From: Gammaproteobacteria bacterium | Lineage (GTDB): Bacteria; Pseudomonadota; Gammaproteobacteria; Burkholderiales; Nitrosomonadaceae | DNA: 64,000 bases | Assembly: GCA_015709615.1 (NCBI GenBank) | Contig: CP054179.1 | Span: 1,054,001 to 1,118,000, forward strand | Direction: 5' to 3' | Shown: piece by piece, positions 62,895 to 64,000 of the stretch | Layout of the letters: each line of letters starts with the position of its first letter | Position numbering within the stretch: the first letter of the stretch is position 1 | Notes under the pieces: model-generated | What the model was told of the DNA's origin: nothing | Databases searched by the model: none | Seen by the model: the letters and a program-made list of their open reading frames with translations, nothing else | Position numbers and translations under genes: made by a program

Positions 62895-63464
62895 TCGCTA
62901 TTAATCCGTACACATATCTAGTATCTGTTTGTCATCGCCATCTATCAGTGACCAATGAGTTATTCCTTCTCCACCGGATGATTTATTAATATCAATAATC
63001 GCAAATAGTATCTTCCTAATGGATTAAAAACTATAGGAATATTCTGATTGTATTTTCTATTGATTGAGTTAATCACTTAATCTTATTCAATAAAATTTAG
63101 CAAAGATTTAAGTGTTACATCACAAAAATCGCATAAAACTAAATTTCGTTTCAGCAAAATTTTGCTATTAACCAACACGGCAACAATTCCTCGATTGCAT
63201 GCTAGCTGAACTAATCGTTCAGCGATTTCTTGAAAACAGGGCAATTTATCAACCTATTCCCAGCTTACAAAGAGATTTTCCGATTGAAATCCGCGCCGGA
63301 CAATCTTTAACATCAAATTCGCAATAGCATGGCAAATCAATAGGATAATTCTTACTTTCTATACGTTATATTTTTTCCAATAAAAGAAGAAACCACTGAC
63401 AGAATATATTGATTTATATACCGTAAGCCTAATCTCACACAAACGATTCCCAGAAGGATAAATC
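62895..63464. other. Intergenic region between the divergent kinase and chemoreceptor genes
   Basis: 570 bases, AT-rich, no ORF, RNA or repeat that I can support. It must hold the promoters of both divergent genes. AGAAGGA before 63465 is the ribosome-binding site of the chemoreceptor. Confidence 0.6.
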
Positions 63465-64000
63465 ATGAGACTTAATCTCCCGGTTACCAATACCGAATAT
63501 CCCATTGATGATGATACGTTAATTGTATCAACAACCGATACCAAGGGTAGGATAACCTATATCAATTCCACATTTGTCGAAGTCAGCGGTTTCTCGGAAG
63601 AAGAATTGCTCGGCAAAGCACATAATATTGTGCGTCACCCGGATGTTCCCCCCGAAGCGTTTGAAGATTTGTGGGCAACACTGAAGCAAGGTTTACCGTG
63701 GACCGGACTGGTTAAAAACCGTCGTAAAAATGGCGACTTCTATTGGATCAATGCCAACGCAACACCGCTGATAGAAAACGGCAAAGTAACCGGTTATTTA
63801 TCGGTTCGCACCAAAGCTTCACGTGCGGAAATCGAGCGGGCGGCTCCCATCTATCAACAAATCCTGGAAGGTAAGGCAAAAAACCTGAAAATCGAGAAAG
63901 GCCAAATCGTACGCACCGATTTCGTTGGAAAACTGCAAGCTTTCTTCAAGATGACGACCAAAAAACGCATTGCACTTGCGATGACGATACCCGCGCTCTT
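63465..64000 (+). CDS. PAS-domain methyl-accepting chemotaxis protein (Aer-like), N-terminal part
   Basis: Only the first ~178 residues are in the window. A PAS domain (about 18-120) shows the Aer-like signature (ITYINSTFVEVSGFSEEELLG, HNIVRHPDVPPEAF, NRRKNGDFYWINANATP) and is followed by a charged linker and the start of a membrane segment (TTKKRIALAMTIPAL at the window end). Aer-type receptors sense cellular redox through FAD. The C-terminal signalling domain is outside the window. It is divergent from the four-gene two-component cluster, so the two may share a signal. Confidence 0.9.
   Translation, partial: MRLNLPVTNTEYPIDDDTLIVSTTDTKGRITYINSTFVEVSGFSEEELLGKAHNIVRHPDVPPEAFEDLWATLKQGLPWTGLVKNRRKNGDFYWINANATPLIENGKVTGYLSVRTKASRAEIERAAPIYQQILEGKAKNLKIEKGQIVRTDFVGKLQAFFKMTTKKRIALAMTIPAL

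Noticed and set aside
63421..63464. Sigma-28-like promoter before the chemoreceptor.
   Set aside because: Only partial match (CGAT in the -10 and TAAG at -35); too weak to report.

Overview
The window looks like the chromosome of a betaproteobacterial ammonia oxidiser of the Nitrosomonas type. This is an inference from the gene set, not from a marker gene: several PEP-CTERM proteins, the order argC / DUF6776-like / bactofilin / erpA / anmK / M23 peptidase / tyrS, the mre-mrd-rod-rlpA block, potABCD, and a carboxylase operon with DUF1989 partners. No ammonia-oxidation gene, rRNA or tRNA was seen here.

Layout. 1-5 kb: end of one PEP-CTERM gene, a second one facing it, a COQ9/TetR-like gene, a membrane hydrolase, an intact IS1595-family insertion sequence and a HEPN/MNT nucleotidyltransferase pair. 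5-16 kb: housekeeping genes (glnS, rplM-rpsI, argC, bactofilin, erpA, anmK, M23 peptidase, tyrS, DEAD-box helicase). 16-26 kb: CREST membrane hydrolase, radA, rfbC, rfbA, a degenerate ABC exporter-like protein, a WbpM-type dehydratase, a WecA/WbpL-type initiating transferase and an aminotransferase; this is a surface-polysaccharide region. 26-34.5 kb: a von Willebrand PEP-CTERM protein, then a guanidine-I (ykkC) riboswitch leading a permease, two DUF1989 proteins and a biotin-dependent urea/guanidine carboxylase. 34.7-39.2 kb: thiopurine methyltransferase, a five-PAS GGDEF-EAL protein and a candidate structured RNA with a CRP-like promoter and its own terminator. 39.2-45.8 kb: cell-shape operon mreB-mreC-mreD-mrdA-rodA-rlpA. 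45.9-51.7 kb: gatCAB, ubiJ-like, ubiB. 51.8-57.7 kb: potABCD polyamine importer, interrupted between potA and potB by a DUF4157 protein with a nuclease-like C-terminus and by a second, truncated potB start. 57.7-64 kb: 2Fe-2S ferredoxin, alpha/beta hydrolase, a four-gene two-component cluster and the start of a PAS chemoreceptor.

How the parts work together. The riboswitch strongly suggests that the carboxylase operon handles guanidine: import, ATP- and biotin-dependent carboxylation, then deimination by the DUF1989 pair, releasing ammonia, which would be an energy substrate for this kind of organism. Allophanate hydrolase, needed to finish that route, is not in the window.

Repeats. Two 149-bp copies of one inverted-repeat element lie in opposite orientation (1232-1380 and 30769-30917). 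A different 147-bp hairpin element (34531-34677) shares the same end sequence. Both elements around 30.8 and 34.5 kb flank the carboxylase gene.
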